A stretch of DNA of 64,000 bases. It comes from Luteimonas terrae. GTDB lineage: Bacteria; Pseudomonadota; Gammaproteobacteria; Xanthomonadales; Xanthomonadaceae. Positions 17,693 to 26,257 of this stretch are shown piece by piece (the stretch's first letter is position 1; every line of letters begins with the position of its first letter). The position numbers were made by a program, and so were the translations under genes. Under the pieces are notes generated by a model that saw only the letters and a program-made list of their open reading frames with translations, was not told the origin of the DNA and made no database searches. Location: contig NZ_SMTG01000007.1 in the NCBI RefSeq assembly GCF_004358165.1, positions 62,001 through 126,000 on the forward strand, given 5' to 3'.

Positions 17693-20032
17693 TCAGAACC
17701 CCAGCTTCAGCTCCGGATCGATCGCCAGCAACTGCTCGCGGAAGGTCTGCTGGATGCGCAGCAGCGCATCGCGGCTGTCGGCGTCGAAGCGCAGCACCAG
17801 CACCGGCGTGGTGTTGGACGCGCGCACCAGGCCCCAGCCGTCGTTCCAGTCGGCGCGCACGCCGTCGATCGTCGACAGGCGCGCGCCGTCGAACGCGGCC
17901 TCGGCCTGCACGCGCGCGACGAAGCCGTGCGGGTCGTCGTTCGGTGCCGGCACCTTGATCTCGGCCGTCGACACGCCGTTCGGCAGGGCCTTGAGCGTGG
18001 CCGACGGATCGTCGTCGAGCGCAAGGATCTCGAGCAGACGCGCGGCGGCGTAGATGCCGTCGTCGAAGCCGTACCAGCGCTCGGAGAAGAAGAAGTGGCC
18101 GCTCATCTCGCCCGCCAGTTCGGCACCGGTCTCGCGCATCTTGGCCTTGATCAGCGAGTGGCCGGTCTTCCACATCAGCGGGCTGCCGCCGTGACGCAGC
18201 ACGTGGCCCGGCAGGCGGCCGGTGCACTTCACGTCGAACACGATCATCGCGCCCGGATTGCGCTCCAGCACGTCGGCCGCGAACAGCATCAGCAGGCGGT
18301 CGGCGAAGATGTTCTCGCCGTCCTTCGTCACCACGCCGAGGCGGTCGCCGTCGCCGTCGAAGGCAATGCCGAGGTCCGCGTCGAAACGCTGCACCGTGCG
18401 GACCAGATCCTCGAGGTTGTGCGGCTCGCTCGGGTCGGGATGGTGATTGGGGAAGGCGCCGTCGATGTCGCAGTACAGCGGCACGACCCCGGCGCCGATG
18501 GCCTCGAGCACGCGCGGGCCGAGCTCGCCGGCGACGCCGTTGCCGGCGTCGACGACCACCTTGAGCGGCCGCGCAATCTGGATGTCGTCGGCAATGCGGC
18601 GCACGTAGTCCTCGCCGATGTCGCGCTCGGACACGCTGCCCGGCTGTGGTGCGACGTGCAGGCGGTCGTCGGCGACGCGCGTGTGCAGATCGGTGATCGC
18701 ATCACCCGACAGCGTCTCGCCGCCGACGACGATCTTGAAGCCGTTGTAGTCCGGCGGGTTGTGGCTGCCGGTCACCGAGATGCAGCAGCCGGTGCGCAGG
18801 TGGTAGGCACCGAAATAGACCACCGGGGTCGGCGCCAGGCCGATGTCGATGACGTTGCGACCGGCCTTGCGCAGACCGGCGATCAGGCCGGCGACCATGT
18901 CGGGCCCCGACAGCCGGCCATCCCGGCCGACGACGATGTCGGTCAGGTCCTGCTCGCGCATCAGCGAGCCGACGGCCTGGCCGATCAGTTCGGCGACGCC
19001 GGCATCGAGCGTCGTGCCGACCACACCGCGGATGTCGTAGGCGCGGAAGATCGAGGGGTCTAGCACCACCGACGACGGCGCGGCCTTCTTCTTCGGTGCC
19101 TCGCTGCGCACGGGCAGCGGCGGCGGTGCGCCGTCCTCGCCTTCGCCAGCATCGACGGGCGGCGGCGCGCGCAACGATTCGGCGAATGTCGGCGTGCTGT
19201 CTTCGACCTTCGCGCCCGGCGCGGCGCCACGCGGCATGCGCCAGGCCACGACGGCCAGCAGCAACAGCACGCCGGCAACGGCCAGCAACGGGATGGCGCC
19301 CAGCGCGATCGGCGGCGGTTCGACCCGCGGGACCGCGGCCGCGATGCGCAGCGGCGTGCCGGGAATCGGCTGCGCCATGCGGGCGGCCACGTTCGACAGG
19401 CCCTCGTCGCCCCGCGCCAGGATGGTGTGGTTGCCCTGTCGCAATGCGAGATAGGTCGCCCTGTCGAGCGGTGCGGCCTCCAGACCGGCCGTCGCCAGCG
19501 ACAGCGGCAGCTGCACCAGGGCGATGCCGACCAGACGCGTGTCCACGCTCGCGGGCGCGGCGACCAGCACGCGCGGCGCGCCGTCGACCTGGGCAATCGC
19601 CAGCGATGCTCGCCCGTCGACCAGTGCGGCCTGCAATGCGGACAGGCGTCCGTAGCCGCCTTCTTCGAGGGCGGCGTAGGCGGTTCTCAGATCGGCCGGC
19701 ACGATGGCGGCGGACTCCACGCCGGCCCATCCGTGCGCCAGCACCTGGGCGGCGGCGTCGAGATCGCCCGCGGCCAGCGCGCTCTGCACGGCCGCATCGG
19801 CGAGACGTTCGTCGATGCGCCTGAGCTCGGCGCCGAGCGCCTGCTGCGTCGCCGCCACCGCGGCATCACGTCCCTGTTCCGCCGCCGCCGTGCGCTGTTC
19901 GCCGCGCAGCTGCTGCCAGCCGCTCCATGCGAACCACACCGCCAGCACGGCCAGCAGCACGGCCAGCAACGGCATGGCCTGACGCAGTTGCGCCGCCAGT
20001 ACGCCTGCCTGCCGCGGTTCCTTCTCGCTCAT
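17693..20032 (-). CDS. algC: phosphomannomutase/phosphoglucomutase with N-terminal membrane extension
   Basis: Interconverts hexose 1- and 6-phosphates for LPS and exopolysaccharide precursors. It has 779 residues against about 460 for the classic enzyme. Residues 1-265 hold two transmembrane segments (about 20-36 and 243-264) flanking an extracytoplasmic region, then a Pro/Ala linker and the catalytic domain from about 322. The phosphoserine is S423 in TGSHNPP, the metal loop DGDGD at 559-563, the sugar loop GEMSGH at 641-646 and the phosphate loop RASNTTP near 745. The ATG at 20032 was chosen because GGGGA lies 6 bp upstream. It follows dut closely. Confidence 0.92.
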   Translation of the reverse strand: MSEKEPRQAGVLAAQLRQAMPLLAVLLAVLAVWFAWSGWQQLRGEQRTAAAEQGRDAAVAATQQALGAELRRIDERLADAAVQSALAAGDLDAAAQVLAHGWAGVESAAIVPADLRTAYAALEEGGYGRLSALQAALVDGRASLAIAQVDGAPRVLVAAPASVDTRLVGIALVQLPLSLATAGLEAAPLDRATYLALRQGNHTILARGDEGLSNVAARMAQPIPGTPLRIAAAVPRVEPPPIALGAIPLLAVAGVLLLLAVVAWRMPRGAAPGAKVEDSTPTFAESLRAPPPVDAGEGEDGAPPPLPVRSEAPKKKAAPSSVVLDPSIFRAYDIRGVVGTTLDAGVAELIGQAVGSLMREQDLTDIVVGRDGRLSGPDMVAGLIAGLRKAGRNVIDIGLAPTPVVYFGAYHLRTGCCISVTGSHNPPDYNGFKIVVGGETLSGDAITDLHTRVADDRLHVAPQPGSVSERDIGEDYVRRIADDIQIARPLKVVVDAGNGVAGELGPRVLEAIGAGVVPLYCDIDGAFPNHHPDPSEPHNLEDLVRTVQRFDADLGIAFDGDGDRLGVVTKDGENIFADRLLMLFAADVLERNPGAMIVFDVKCTGRLPGHVLRHGGSPLMWKTGHSLIKAKMRETGAELAGEMSGHFFFSERWYGFDDGIYAAARLLEILALDDDPSATLKALPNGVSTAEIKVPAPNDDPHGFVARVQAEAAFDGARLSTIDGVRADWNDGWGLVRASNTTPVLVLRFDADSRDALLRIQQTFREQLLAIDPELKLGF

Positions 20033-20044
20033 GTGCATTCCCCG

Positions 20045-20518
20045 TCAGCGCACGCCGGAATGGCCGAACCCCCCGGCCCCGCGTGCGGTTTCGACGAAAG
20101 TATCCACCACATTCAGGGTCGCCCGCACGACCGGAAGCATGACCAGCTGCGCAATCCGGTCGCCCGGTTCGATCGTGAACGCGTCCTTGCCCCGGTGCCA
20201 GATGCTGATCATCAGCGGTCCCTGGTAGTCGGCGTCGATGAGCCCGGTGCCGTTGCCGAGCACGATGCCGTGCTTGTGGCCCAGGCCCGAGCGCGGCAGC
20301 ACCACCGCGCACAGGCCGGGATCGCCGATGTGGATGGCCAGACCCGAGGGAATCAGCGAGGCGTCGCCGGGCAGCAGCGTCAGCGGCTCGTCGAGCGCGG
20401 CGCGCAGGTCCAGACCGGCACTGCCGTCGGTGGCGTAGGCCGGCAGCGGCCACTGCTGGCCGAAGCGGGCGTCGAGGACGCGGACATCGAGGACACAGTC
20501 ATTGGAAGCGCGGCTCAT
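20045..20518 (-). CDS. dut: dUTP diphosphatase (dUTPase)
   Basis: Hydrolyses dUTP to dUMP, limiting uracil in DNA and feeding thymidylate synthesis. It has 157 residues, as in trimeric dUTPases, with all five motifs: [10 protein letters not shown] (31-40), [10 protein letters not shown] (75-84), GLIDADYQG (92-100, with the catalytic Asp), PGDRIAQL (118-125) and [10 protein letters not shown] (146-155). The start overlaps the coaB stop (ATGA), so translation is coupled, and algC starts 12 bp after its end. Cytoplasmic. Confidence 0.97.
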   Translation of the reverse strand: MSRASNDCVLDVRVLDARFGQQWPLPAYATDGSAGLDLRAALDEPLTLLPGDASLIPSGLAIHIGDPGLCAVVLPRSGLGHKHGIVLGNGTGLIDADYQGPLMISIWHRGKDAFTIEPGDRIAQLVMLPVVRATLNVVDTFVETARGAGGFGHSGVR

Positions 20519-21183
20519 CGGGGTTCCTGTGCGAGGCGGGCCGCGACCAGCGCGACCAGACGGTCGGCGATCTCGGCCTTGGAAGCGGGGCCGAGCTGCA
20601 CGTGCCCTGCGGCGTCGTGCACCAGCAGCGTGTTGTCGTCGCTTTCGAAGCCGCTGCCGGAGACGCCGACGCGATTGGCAGCGATCAGGTCGACGCGTTT
20701 GGCCGCGAGCTTGCCGCGGGCATTGTCATCGACGTCGTCGGTCTCGGCGGCAAAGCCGACCACCAGCGCCGGTCGCGACGTGGCGGCGGCGACCTCGGCG
20801 AGGATGTCGCGCGTGCGCACCAGCTGCAGCGTGAGGCCGTCTTCGCCGGGGCGCTTCTTGATCTTCGAAGACGCGATGCGCGCCGGCGTGAAATCCGCCA
20901 CCGCGGCCGCGCCGATGTAGACATCGGCCGGCAATGCGCCGAACACCGCGGCATGCATCTGCGCGGCCGAGCGCACGTCGATGCGCTGCACGCCATCGGG
21001 CGTGGGCAGGTGGACGGGGCCGGCGACCAGCACCACCTCGGCGCCGGCACGGTGCGCGGCCGCGGCGATCGCGAATCCCATCTTGCCGCTGCTGCGGTTG
21101 CCGAGAAACCGGACCGGGTCCAGATCCTCGAAGGTCGGACCGGCGGTGACCAGCACGCGGCGGCCGGCGAGCGCATCGCTCAT
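20515..21183 (-). CDS. coaB: phosphopantothenate-cysteine ligase (CoaB), separate ORF
   Basis: A 222-residue equivalent of the C-terminal half of CoaBC (Dfp): it joins 4'-phosphopantothenate and cysteine using CTP. Nucleotide-binding region [27 protein letters not shown] lies at about 10-36 (shown in part: [15 protein letters not shown]), with AAVADF and the lysine motif KIKK following. Most gammaproteobacteria have this fused to CoaC; here the ATG overlaps the coaC stop (ATGA) in a different frame. Either a true gene split with coupling or a one-base indel could explain it. Downstream, its stop overlaps the dut start. Confidence 0.9.
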   Translation of the reverse strand: MSDALAGRRVLVTAGPTFEDLDPVRFLGNRSSGKMGFAIAAAAHRAGAEVVLVAGPVHLPTPDGVQRIDVRSAAQMHAAVFGALPADVYIGAAAVADFTPARIASSKIKKRPGEDGLTLQLVRTRDILAEVAAATSRPALVVGFAAETDDVDDNARGKLAAKRVDLIAANRVGVSGSGFESDDNTLLVHDAAGHVQLGPASKAEIADRLVALVAARLAQEPR

Positions 21184-21731
21184 GCGGGCAAGGCGGCGAC
21201 GATCGCCTGCGGTTCGGCCAGACGACCGGGGCCGGATTCGCCCTCGGCCAACGGGCCGTCGTCCGGGCCGATGATCTGTGCACCACGCTCGCGCAGCAGC
21301 GTGACGTTCGCCTGCGTCGCCGGGTGCAGCCACATGCGGTGGTTCATCGCCGGACACACGGTCAACGGCGCCGTCGTCGCCAGACACAACGTCGTCACGA
21401 GGTTGTCGGCGAACCCGTTGGCGAGCTTGGCGATCGTGTTCGCCGTCGCCGGCGCCACGACGATGCGCGTCGCCCAGCGCGCGAGTTCGATGTGGCCCAT
21501 CGCCGCTTCCGCGCCGGCGTCCCACAGCGTTGTGCGCACGGCATTGTGCGAGACGGCCTGGAAGGTCGTCGCCGAGACGAACTGCTGCGCGCTGTCGGTC
21601 ATCGCCACGCGCACTTCGGCGCCGGCATCGCGCAGGCGCCGGACGAGATCGGCGGCCTTGTAGACGGCGATGCCGCCGCAGACGCACAGCAGGATGCGCT
21701 GCCCGTGCAGCGGAGTCGTGGCGTCGCCCAT
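21180..21731 (-). CDS. coaC: phosphopantothenoylcysteine decarboxylase (CoaC), separate ORF
   Basis: A 183-residue flavoprotein equivalent to the N-terminal half of CoaBC; it decarboxylates phosphopantothenoylcysteine to phosphopantetheine. FMN-binding [15 protein letters not shown] (19-33), catalytic His80 in MGHIEL, the PAMNHRMW motif (127-134) and GPGRLAEP are present. The residue aligned with E. coli Dfp Cys158, which reduces the reaction intermediate, is Glu163 ([11 protein letters not shown]). The ORF ends just after the domain and overlaps coaB by ATGA. First gene of coaC-coaB-dut-algC, divergent from radC by 174 bp. Confidence 0.9.
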   Translation of the reverse strand: MGDATTPLHGQRILLCVCGGIAVYKAADLVRRLRDAGAEVRVAMTDSAQQFVSATTFQAVSHNAVRTTLWDAGAEAAMGHIELARWATRIVVAPATANTIAKLANGFADNLVTTLCLATTAPLTVCPAMNHRMWLHPATQANVTLLRERGAQIIGPDDGPLAEGESGPGRLAEPQAIVAALPA

Positions 21732-21905
21732 CGCGGCGAAAGTCCTACCGGAAAACCGGCCGACAGCTTACCCGAAGCGGCACCCGCGCCCGGCAGCCGG
21801 CGCACGATGCGGACGCTGCAATGGATACTTCGCCGGTGCGGGCGACGGCGCGCGCCTTCCCCTGGGACGTGCCGCCCGCGCCGGCGTTCTTCCGGGGCGA
21901 CGCAC

Positions 21906-22580
21906 ATGCACATCCGCGAATGGCCGGCCGACGAACGGCCGCGCGAAAAGTTGCTGGGTCACGGCGCGGCCGCGCTGTCGGATGCCGAACTGCTGGCGAT
22001 CTTCCTCGGCTCGGGGCTGCGCGGGCAGGATGCGGTCGCCACCGCACGCCAGTTGCTGGCCGCGCATGGCCCACTGCGGGTGCTGATCGAACGTGGCGCC
22101 AAGGGGCTGTCTGCCCTGCCCGGCCTCGGCCCTGCGCGTGCGTGTGCGCTGAGCGCGGCGCTGGAACTCGGCAACCGCGTGCTGGCCGCCGATCTCGCGC
22201 GCGGCGAGGCCATGAGTGACCCGTCGGTCGCCGGCCGCTATTTTTCGCAGCGCCTGCGCAGCCAGCCCCACGAAGTCTTCGCCGCCCTGTTCCTCGACAC
22301 GCGCCATCGCGCGATCGCCTTCGAGGAACTGTTCCGCGGCACGATCGACGGCGCCGAAGTGCATCCGCGCGAGGTCGTACGCCGCGCGCTGGCACACAAC
22401 GCGGCCGCGGTGATCGTGGGCCACAACCATCCCAGCGGCAGCCGCGAACCCAGCGCGGCCGATCGCGCAGTGACCGCGCAACTCAAGCAGGCGCTGGCGC
22501 TGGTCGACGTGCGCCTGCTCGACCATTTCGTCGTCGGCGACGGCGCCGCGGTGTCGATGGCCGCACGCGGCTGGGTCTAG
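21906..22580 (+). CDS. radC: RadC family JAB/MPN-domain protein
   Basis: A 224-residue protein. The N-terminal helix-hairpin-helix region ([15 protein letters not shown], about 68-82) suggests DNA association, and the C-terminal JAMM domain has the zinc motif [14 protein letters not shown] (H173, H175, D186). The historical DNA-repair role is not supported; the true function of RadC proteins is uncertain. ATG at 21906 gives the usual [18 protein letters not shown]-terminus. It is divergent from coaC. Confidence 0.93.
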   Translation: MHIREWPADERPREKLLGHGAAALSDAELLAIFLGSGLRGQDAVATARQLLAAHGPLRVLIERGAKGLSALPGLGPARACALSAALELGNRVLAADLARGEAMSDPSVAGRYFSQRLRSQPHEVFAALFLDTRHRAIAFEELFRGTIDGAEVHPREVVRRALAHNAAAVIVGHNHPSGSREPSAADRAVTAQLKQALALVDVRLLDHFVVGDGAAVSMAARGWV

Positions 22581-22623
22581 GCGGCGACTTGGCGCGCGTG
22601 CCGCGGCTGCGCACACTGCGGGC

Positions 22624-23019
22624 ATGTCGACCTCCCCTGCCGTCAACGATCCCTGCCCTTGCGGGCGTCCACGCCCGTATGCCGACTGCTGCGGCGCGCT
22701 GCATGCCGGCGCCGCGGCGCCGGATGCCGAAGCGTTGATGCGCACGCGCTACGTCGCCTACACCCGGCGCGACGTCGACTACCTGCGTGCGAGCTGGCAT
22801 GCGTCGACACGTCCTGCCGACCTCGACTTCGACGGGCCGCAGCCGGTCTGGCTGGGCCTGGACGTCAAGCGCCACGCGATCATCGACGCCGATCGCGCCG
22901 AAGTGACGTTCGTCGCGAAGTACCGCATCGGCGGCGGCAGCGTCGTGCGCATGCGCGAGCGCAGCCGCTTCGTGCGCGAGGACGGGCGCTGGTTCTACGT
23001 CGACGGCGATCTCGACTGA
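22624..23019 (+). CDS. YchJ-like SEC-C motif protein (UPF0225)
   Basis: A 131-residue cytoplasmic protein. The N-terminal zinc-binding SEC-C motif is [13 protein letters not shown] (11-23), followed by an NTF2-like domain ([52 protein letters not shown]), as in E. coli YchJ. Slightly shorter than YchJ because it lacks the second, C-terminal SEC-C motif. Molecular role unknown. It lies 43 bp after radC, possibly in the same transcript. Confidence 0.85.
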   Translation: MSTSPAVNDPCPCGRPRPYADCCGALHAGAAAPDAEALMRTRYVAYTRRDVDYLRASWHASTRPADLDFDGPQPVWLGLDVKRHAIIDADRAEVTFVAKYRIGGGSVVRMRERSRFVREDGRWFYVDGDLD

Positions 23020-23107
23020 GCGCTGCATGAAACCGGCCGCAGCGTCGCCGCCACCGCGACGCCGGCTCGGGCACAGTGGATGGCCTTGGCCCACGCAGGA
23101 TGTCCGC

Positions 23108-24343
23108 ATGCCCCGTTTCCGTCGTTCCGCATCTGCCGTCGTGGCCGGCCTGCTGCTGTGCGCCGGCCACGTCGCTGCGCAGACCCCGCCGCCTGCGCCC
23201 GTGCCCGCGGCCGACATGAACGCGTTCGCGCGCTGCATGGCCGGCATCCGCGGTGACGCGGCGAAAGCCGGCATTCCGCCGGCGGCCTTCGACGCACTGG
23301 CGGACGTGACGCCGGACATGAGCGTGCTGCCGCTGCTGGACTCGCAGCCGGAGTTCACGACGCCGCTGTGGGATTACCTCGCTGGTCTCGTCGACGACCA
23401 GCGCGTCGCCGACGGACGTGCGCGCCTGGCCGAGCACCGCGCCCTGCTCGATCGCGTCGCCGCGCAGTACGGCGTGGACGCCGAAACCGTGGTCGCGGTC
23501 TGGGGCGTGGAGAGCGACTACGGCCGCATCTCCGGCAAGCGGCCCTTGCGCGTGTCGCTGGCGACGCTGGCCTGCAACGGCCGCCGCCAGCCGTTCTTCC
23601 GCGGCGAATTCCTCGCCCTGCTCAAGCTGATGCACGACGGCGATCTGCAGAATCGCGACACCACCGGGTCCTGGGCCGGTGCGTTCGGGCACACGCAGTT
23701 CATGCCCAGCACCTATGCGCGGATCGCGGTCGATTTCGACGGCGACGGGCGCCGTGATCTCGTCGACAGCATTCCCGATGCGCTGGCCTCGACGGCGAAC
23801 TATCTCAAGCGCAGCGGCTGGCAGACCGGTCGACCCTGGGGCTTCGAAGTGAAACTGCCGGCGGGCTTCAACATCGCCGAGGCGGGCCGGACCAGCCGCA
23901 AGACCGTCGCCGACTGGACCGCGCGCGGCATCACCCGCGTCGACGGCGGCGCGTTGCCCTCGGGCGACACGCGCGCGGCGGTGATCGCGCCGACCGGCGC
24001 GCGCGGTCCGGCATTCATCGTGTTCCGTAACTACGACGCGATCTACAGCTACAACGCCGCCGAGAGCTACGCGCTGGCGATCGCGACGCTGGCCGACCGC
24101 CTGCGCGGCGGCAGCGGCCTGGCGACACCGTGGCCGACCGACGATCCCGGCCTGTCTCGCGCCCAGCGGCGCGAGCTGCAGACGCTGCTGCTGGCGCGTG
24201 GCCACGCCATCGGCGAGGTCGACGGCATGATCGGCACCGCGACGCGTCGTGCGATCCAGAGCGAGCAGCAGCGGATCGGCCTGACGCCCGGCGATGGCCG
24301 CGCCGGCATGCGCATCCTGCAGGCGCTCAAGGCCGGACGCTGA
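23108..24343 (+). CDS. lytic murein transglycosylase, MltB family, with peptidoglycan-binding domain
   Basis: A 411-residue periplasmic enzyme cutting glycan strands of peptidoglycan with 1,6-anhydroMurNAc formation. Signal peptide is at 1-25; the catalytic Glu135 lies in WGVESDYG and the family motif GAFGHTQFMPSTY follows, then a DFDGDGRRDL calcium-like loop. Residues about 335-411 are a peptidoglycan_binding_1 domain (LQTLLLARGHAIGEVDGMIG). It lacks a lipobox, so it is soluble. The ATG at 23108 was chosen for the signal peptide; the frame is open to 23027. Its products feed the AmpG/AnmK recycling route encoded downstream. Confidence 0.92.
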   Translation: MPRFRRSASAVVAGLLLCAGHVAAQTPPPAPVPAADMNAFARCMAGIRGDAAKAGIPPAAFDALADVTPDMSVLPLLDSQPEFTTPLWDYLAGLVDDQRVADGRARLAEHRALLDRVAAQYGVDAETVVAVWGVESDYGRISGKRPLRVSLATLACNGRRQPFFRGEFLALLKLMHDGDLQNRDTTGSWAGAFGHTQFMPSTYARIAVDFDGDGRRDLVDSIPDALASTANYLKRSGWQTGRPWGFEVKLPAGFNIAEAGRTSRKTVADWTARGITRVDGGALPSGDTRAAVIAPTGARGPAFIVFRNYDAIYSYNAAESYALAIATLADRLRGGSGLATPWPTDDPGLSRAQRRELQTLLLARGHAIGEVDGMIGTATRRAIQSEQQRIGLTPGDGRAGMRILQALKAGR

Positions 24344-24525
24344 GGCGACGCCCGCGCCGGCTCTACGCACGCCAGCGCACCGCAGCGACGCCGGGCACCG
24401 CGCGCACCGGTGTCCCGAACTGTGACCGGCGACGCGCGCTAAGTGGCCGACCTCGGGTCGCCACCAGCTGTGATCGTCATGGCGCGTATCTAAAGTCGAG
24501 GGCGTTCCTCGGCCTGGAGAGTCCC

Positions 24526-25332
24526 ATGAGCGATGGAAGCGACGGCGCCGGTGGCGTCGGCAACGACGGCGGTAGCAGCGGCGCGAACGCCGCATCCTCG
24601 GCCAGTGACGCGCTCGGTGCCGCCGCCGATGCGGTCGGTACCGCGGTCGACGCCGCCGTCGACACACTGGGCGCGGCGATCAGCAATGCGCTTGGTACCG
24701 CAGCCGACGCGCTCGGGCTCGACGCCGCACTCGATGGCCTGGCGAACGCATTGGGGATCGACCCCAAGGATCTGCAGGGCATCGTCGGCGCGGCGGTCGT
24801 CGGCATGCTCACCGGAGGCCTGCCCGGCGCGGTGATGGGCGTGGTTAACGGTCTCGTCGGCGGCAGCCTGACCGAAGCGGCGCGCGGCGCGGTCGCCGAC
24901 ACGCTGCCGGCGGCCATGCAGCCGTTGGCGAACCTGGCGATCGACCAGCTTGCCGGGCGGATTCCCGGCGCGAACGTGTCGGTGCAGGACGCCCTGGCGG
25001 GCCTGGCCAGCGGGGCGCTGACCAACGGGCGTGCGCCGGACATCGGCGACATCGGCGCGATCGCGCGCTCGTTGACCGACGTGCAGTCGGCCGCGCGCGG
25101 TCTGATGGACGGCGTGGCCGGCGGCCACTTCGCCAGTGCCGCGGATGCGGCCTCGGCCATCGACAGCGCGCTGGGCGGTCGGCTGGACCAGGCGCGCGAC
25201 ATCGCGGGCGGCATCGCCGACACGCTGTCGAGCGGTCGCGGCGCCTACGCCAGCGGGGGCCACGACCGGTTCGGCGATGCGGTCGAACAGCTCGCCGTCG
25301 ACGTCACCCGGCTCGTCGCCAGCCGCCGCTGA
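24526..25332 (+). CDS. Ala/Gly-rich protein of unknown function
   Basis: A 268-residue protein I do not recognise. It has no signal peptide, Cys or Trp, and almost no Lys; Ala, Gly, Asp, Leu and Val dominate. Residues 1-30 are Gly/Ser-rich. Residues 30-75 hold heptad-like A-x-x-x-A/G repeats (ADAVGTAVDAAVDTLGAAIS). Residues about 88-125 are a hydrophobic glycine-zipper-like stretch (VGAAVVGMLTGGLPGAVMG). The rest is predicted amphipathic helix. GGAGA precedes the ATG at a good distance, and the codon bias matches neighbours. It could be surface or membrane associating, but nothing proves it. Confidence 0.65.
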   Translation: MSDGSDGAGGVGNDGGSSGANAASSASDALGAAADAVGTAVDAAVDTLGAAISNALGTAADALGLDAALDGLANALGIDPKDLQGIVGAAVVGMLTGGLPGAVMGVVNGLVGGSLTEAARGAVADTLPAAMQPLANLAIDQLAGRIPGANVSVQDALAGLASGALTNGRAPDIGDIGAIARSLTDVQSAARGLMDGVAGGHFASAADAASAIDSALGGRLDQARDIAGGIADTLSSGRGAYASGGHDRFGDAVEQLAVDVTRLVASRR

Positions 25333-25418
25333 TCCACGGCGCCCGTGCCCGCCGCCGGATTGCCGGTACGCGGGCGATCTGCGATGGTCGGTGCCTCTCG
25401 AGGACGGACACCCGCGTC

Positions 25419-25646
25419 ATGCGCACGCCATTCGCACTGGGCCTGATCGCCCTGCTCGCCGCCTGCAGCTCCTACGAATACCGCGACACCAACGCCGCGG
25501 TCGATGCCAATCCCCTGTGCGCCAGCCGCCCCAGCCAGCCCGGCGAACCGGTGTCGCGCGACTGCGAACGCAGCACCAGCGGTGCGTGGAGCACGAAGTC
25601 CGAAGGCCAGCCGATCGATTTCAAGCGTCCGCGCGACGAGCGCTGA
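25419..25646 (+). CDS. small lipoprotein of unknown function
   Basis: A 75-residue protein: lipoprotein signal MRTPFALGLIALLAAC (lipidated Cys16), then SSYEYRDTNAAVD and a hydrophilic tail containing two Cys residues (about 34 and 49) that could form a disulfide. No conserved domain recognised. It lies 86 bp after the Ala-rich gene on the same strand. Confidence 0.7.
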   Translation: MRTPFALGLIALLAACSSYEYRDTNAAVDANPLCASRPSQPGEPVSRDCERSTSGAWSTKSEGQPIDFKRPRDER

Positions 25647-25712
25647 GTCGCGGTTGCAGAACGCAGAACGCTCGGCGAAAACCGGGCGTTCGGTGTGCAA
25701 CGGACGCGCCGA

Positions 25713-26156
25713 TCAGCCGCAGCGGAAGCCGGTGATCTTGCCGTCGGCATCCAGATCGATGTTCAGACGGTCGGGACGGAAATCCATCGTCGCCATGTCG
25801 GTCGGGCCCAGTGCGCGGTGCGCCTTGGCACCCGCGTCCTGCATGGCCTTGGCGTAGACGGTTTCGCTGCCCTGGGTGCCGATCAGGCTCTGCACCGCCT
25901 CGGTGTCGCAGGGCGTCTCGCCAGGCGCGCCGGCCGGTGCGTTCGCGGCGTCGGGCGCGGCATCGCCGATCTCGGCCTGCGCGGTGTCGGTCTCGATCGC
26001 CGAGCCGGCGCCGGTGTCGGCATCGGCCGGCGTCGCCGCGGGCTGTTCTTCCTCGAAGCCTTCTTCCGGCGCAGGCGAACAGGCGGCCAGCGCCAGCAGC
26101 GGGACGAGGGCGGCGGCCAGCACGGACGGCGGCGCGATACGGAAACGTCGTGTCAT
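25713..26156 (-). CDS. peptidase inhibitor I78 family lipoprotein
   Basis: A 147-residue lipoprotein (lipobox LAAC, Cys26) with an acidic Ala/Glu/Asp-rich linker to about residue 80. The C-terminal I78 domain begins at PCDTEAVQSLIGTQG and ends DADGKITGFRCG; the two Cys match the family disulfide, and MDFRPDRLNI is the signature stretch. I78 members inhibit serine peptidases such as elastase and subtilisin. Divergent from an M28 peptidase; it could protect the envelope from the secreted serine proteases also encoded here (inference). The ATG at 26156 was chosen for the signal. Confidence 0.85.
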   Translation of the reverse strand: MTRRFRIAPPSVLAAALVPLLALAACSPAPEEGFEEEQPAATPADADTGAGSAIETDTAQAEIGDAAPDAANAPAGAPGETPCDTEAVQSLIGTQGSETVYAKAMQDAGAKAHRALGPTDMATMDFRPDRLNIDLDADGKITGFRCG

Positions 26157-26257
26157 CGAATGCTCCTGATGGGGGAACCGGTGGCCACTGTAGCCAATCG
26201 GCAGCGCGTTCGACCACATGCGGCATGATGGCCGGCCCACTGTTCATGGACCTGCCG

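Noticed and set aside
24344-24525. Possible regulatory site or small ORF between the transglycosylase and Ala-rich genes
   Set aside because: TGTGA words occur at two places but without the matching half-site of a CRP/Clp box; nothing else stands out.
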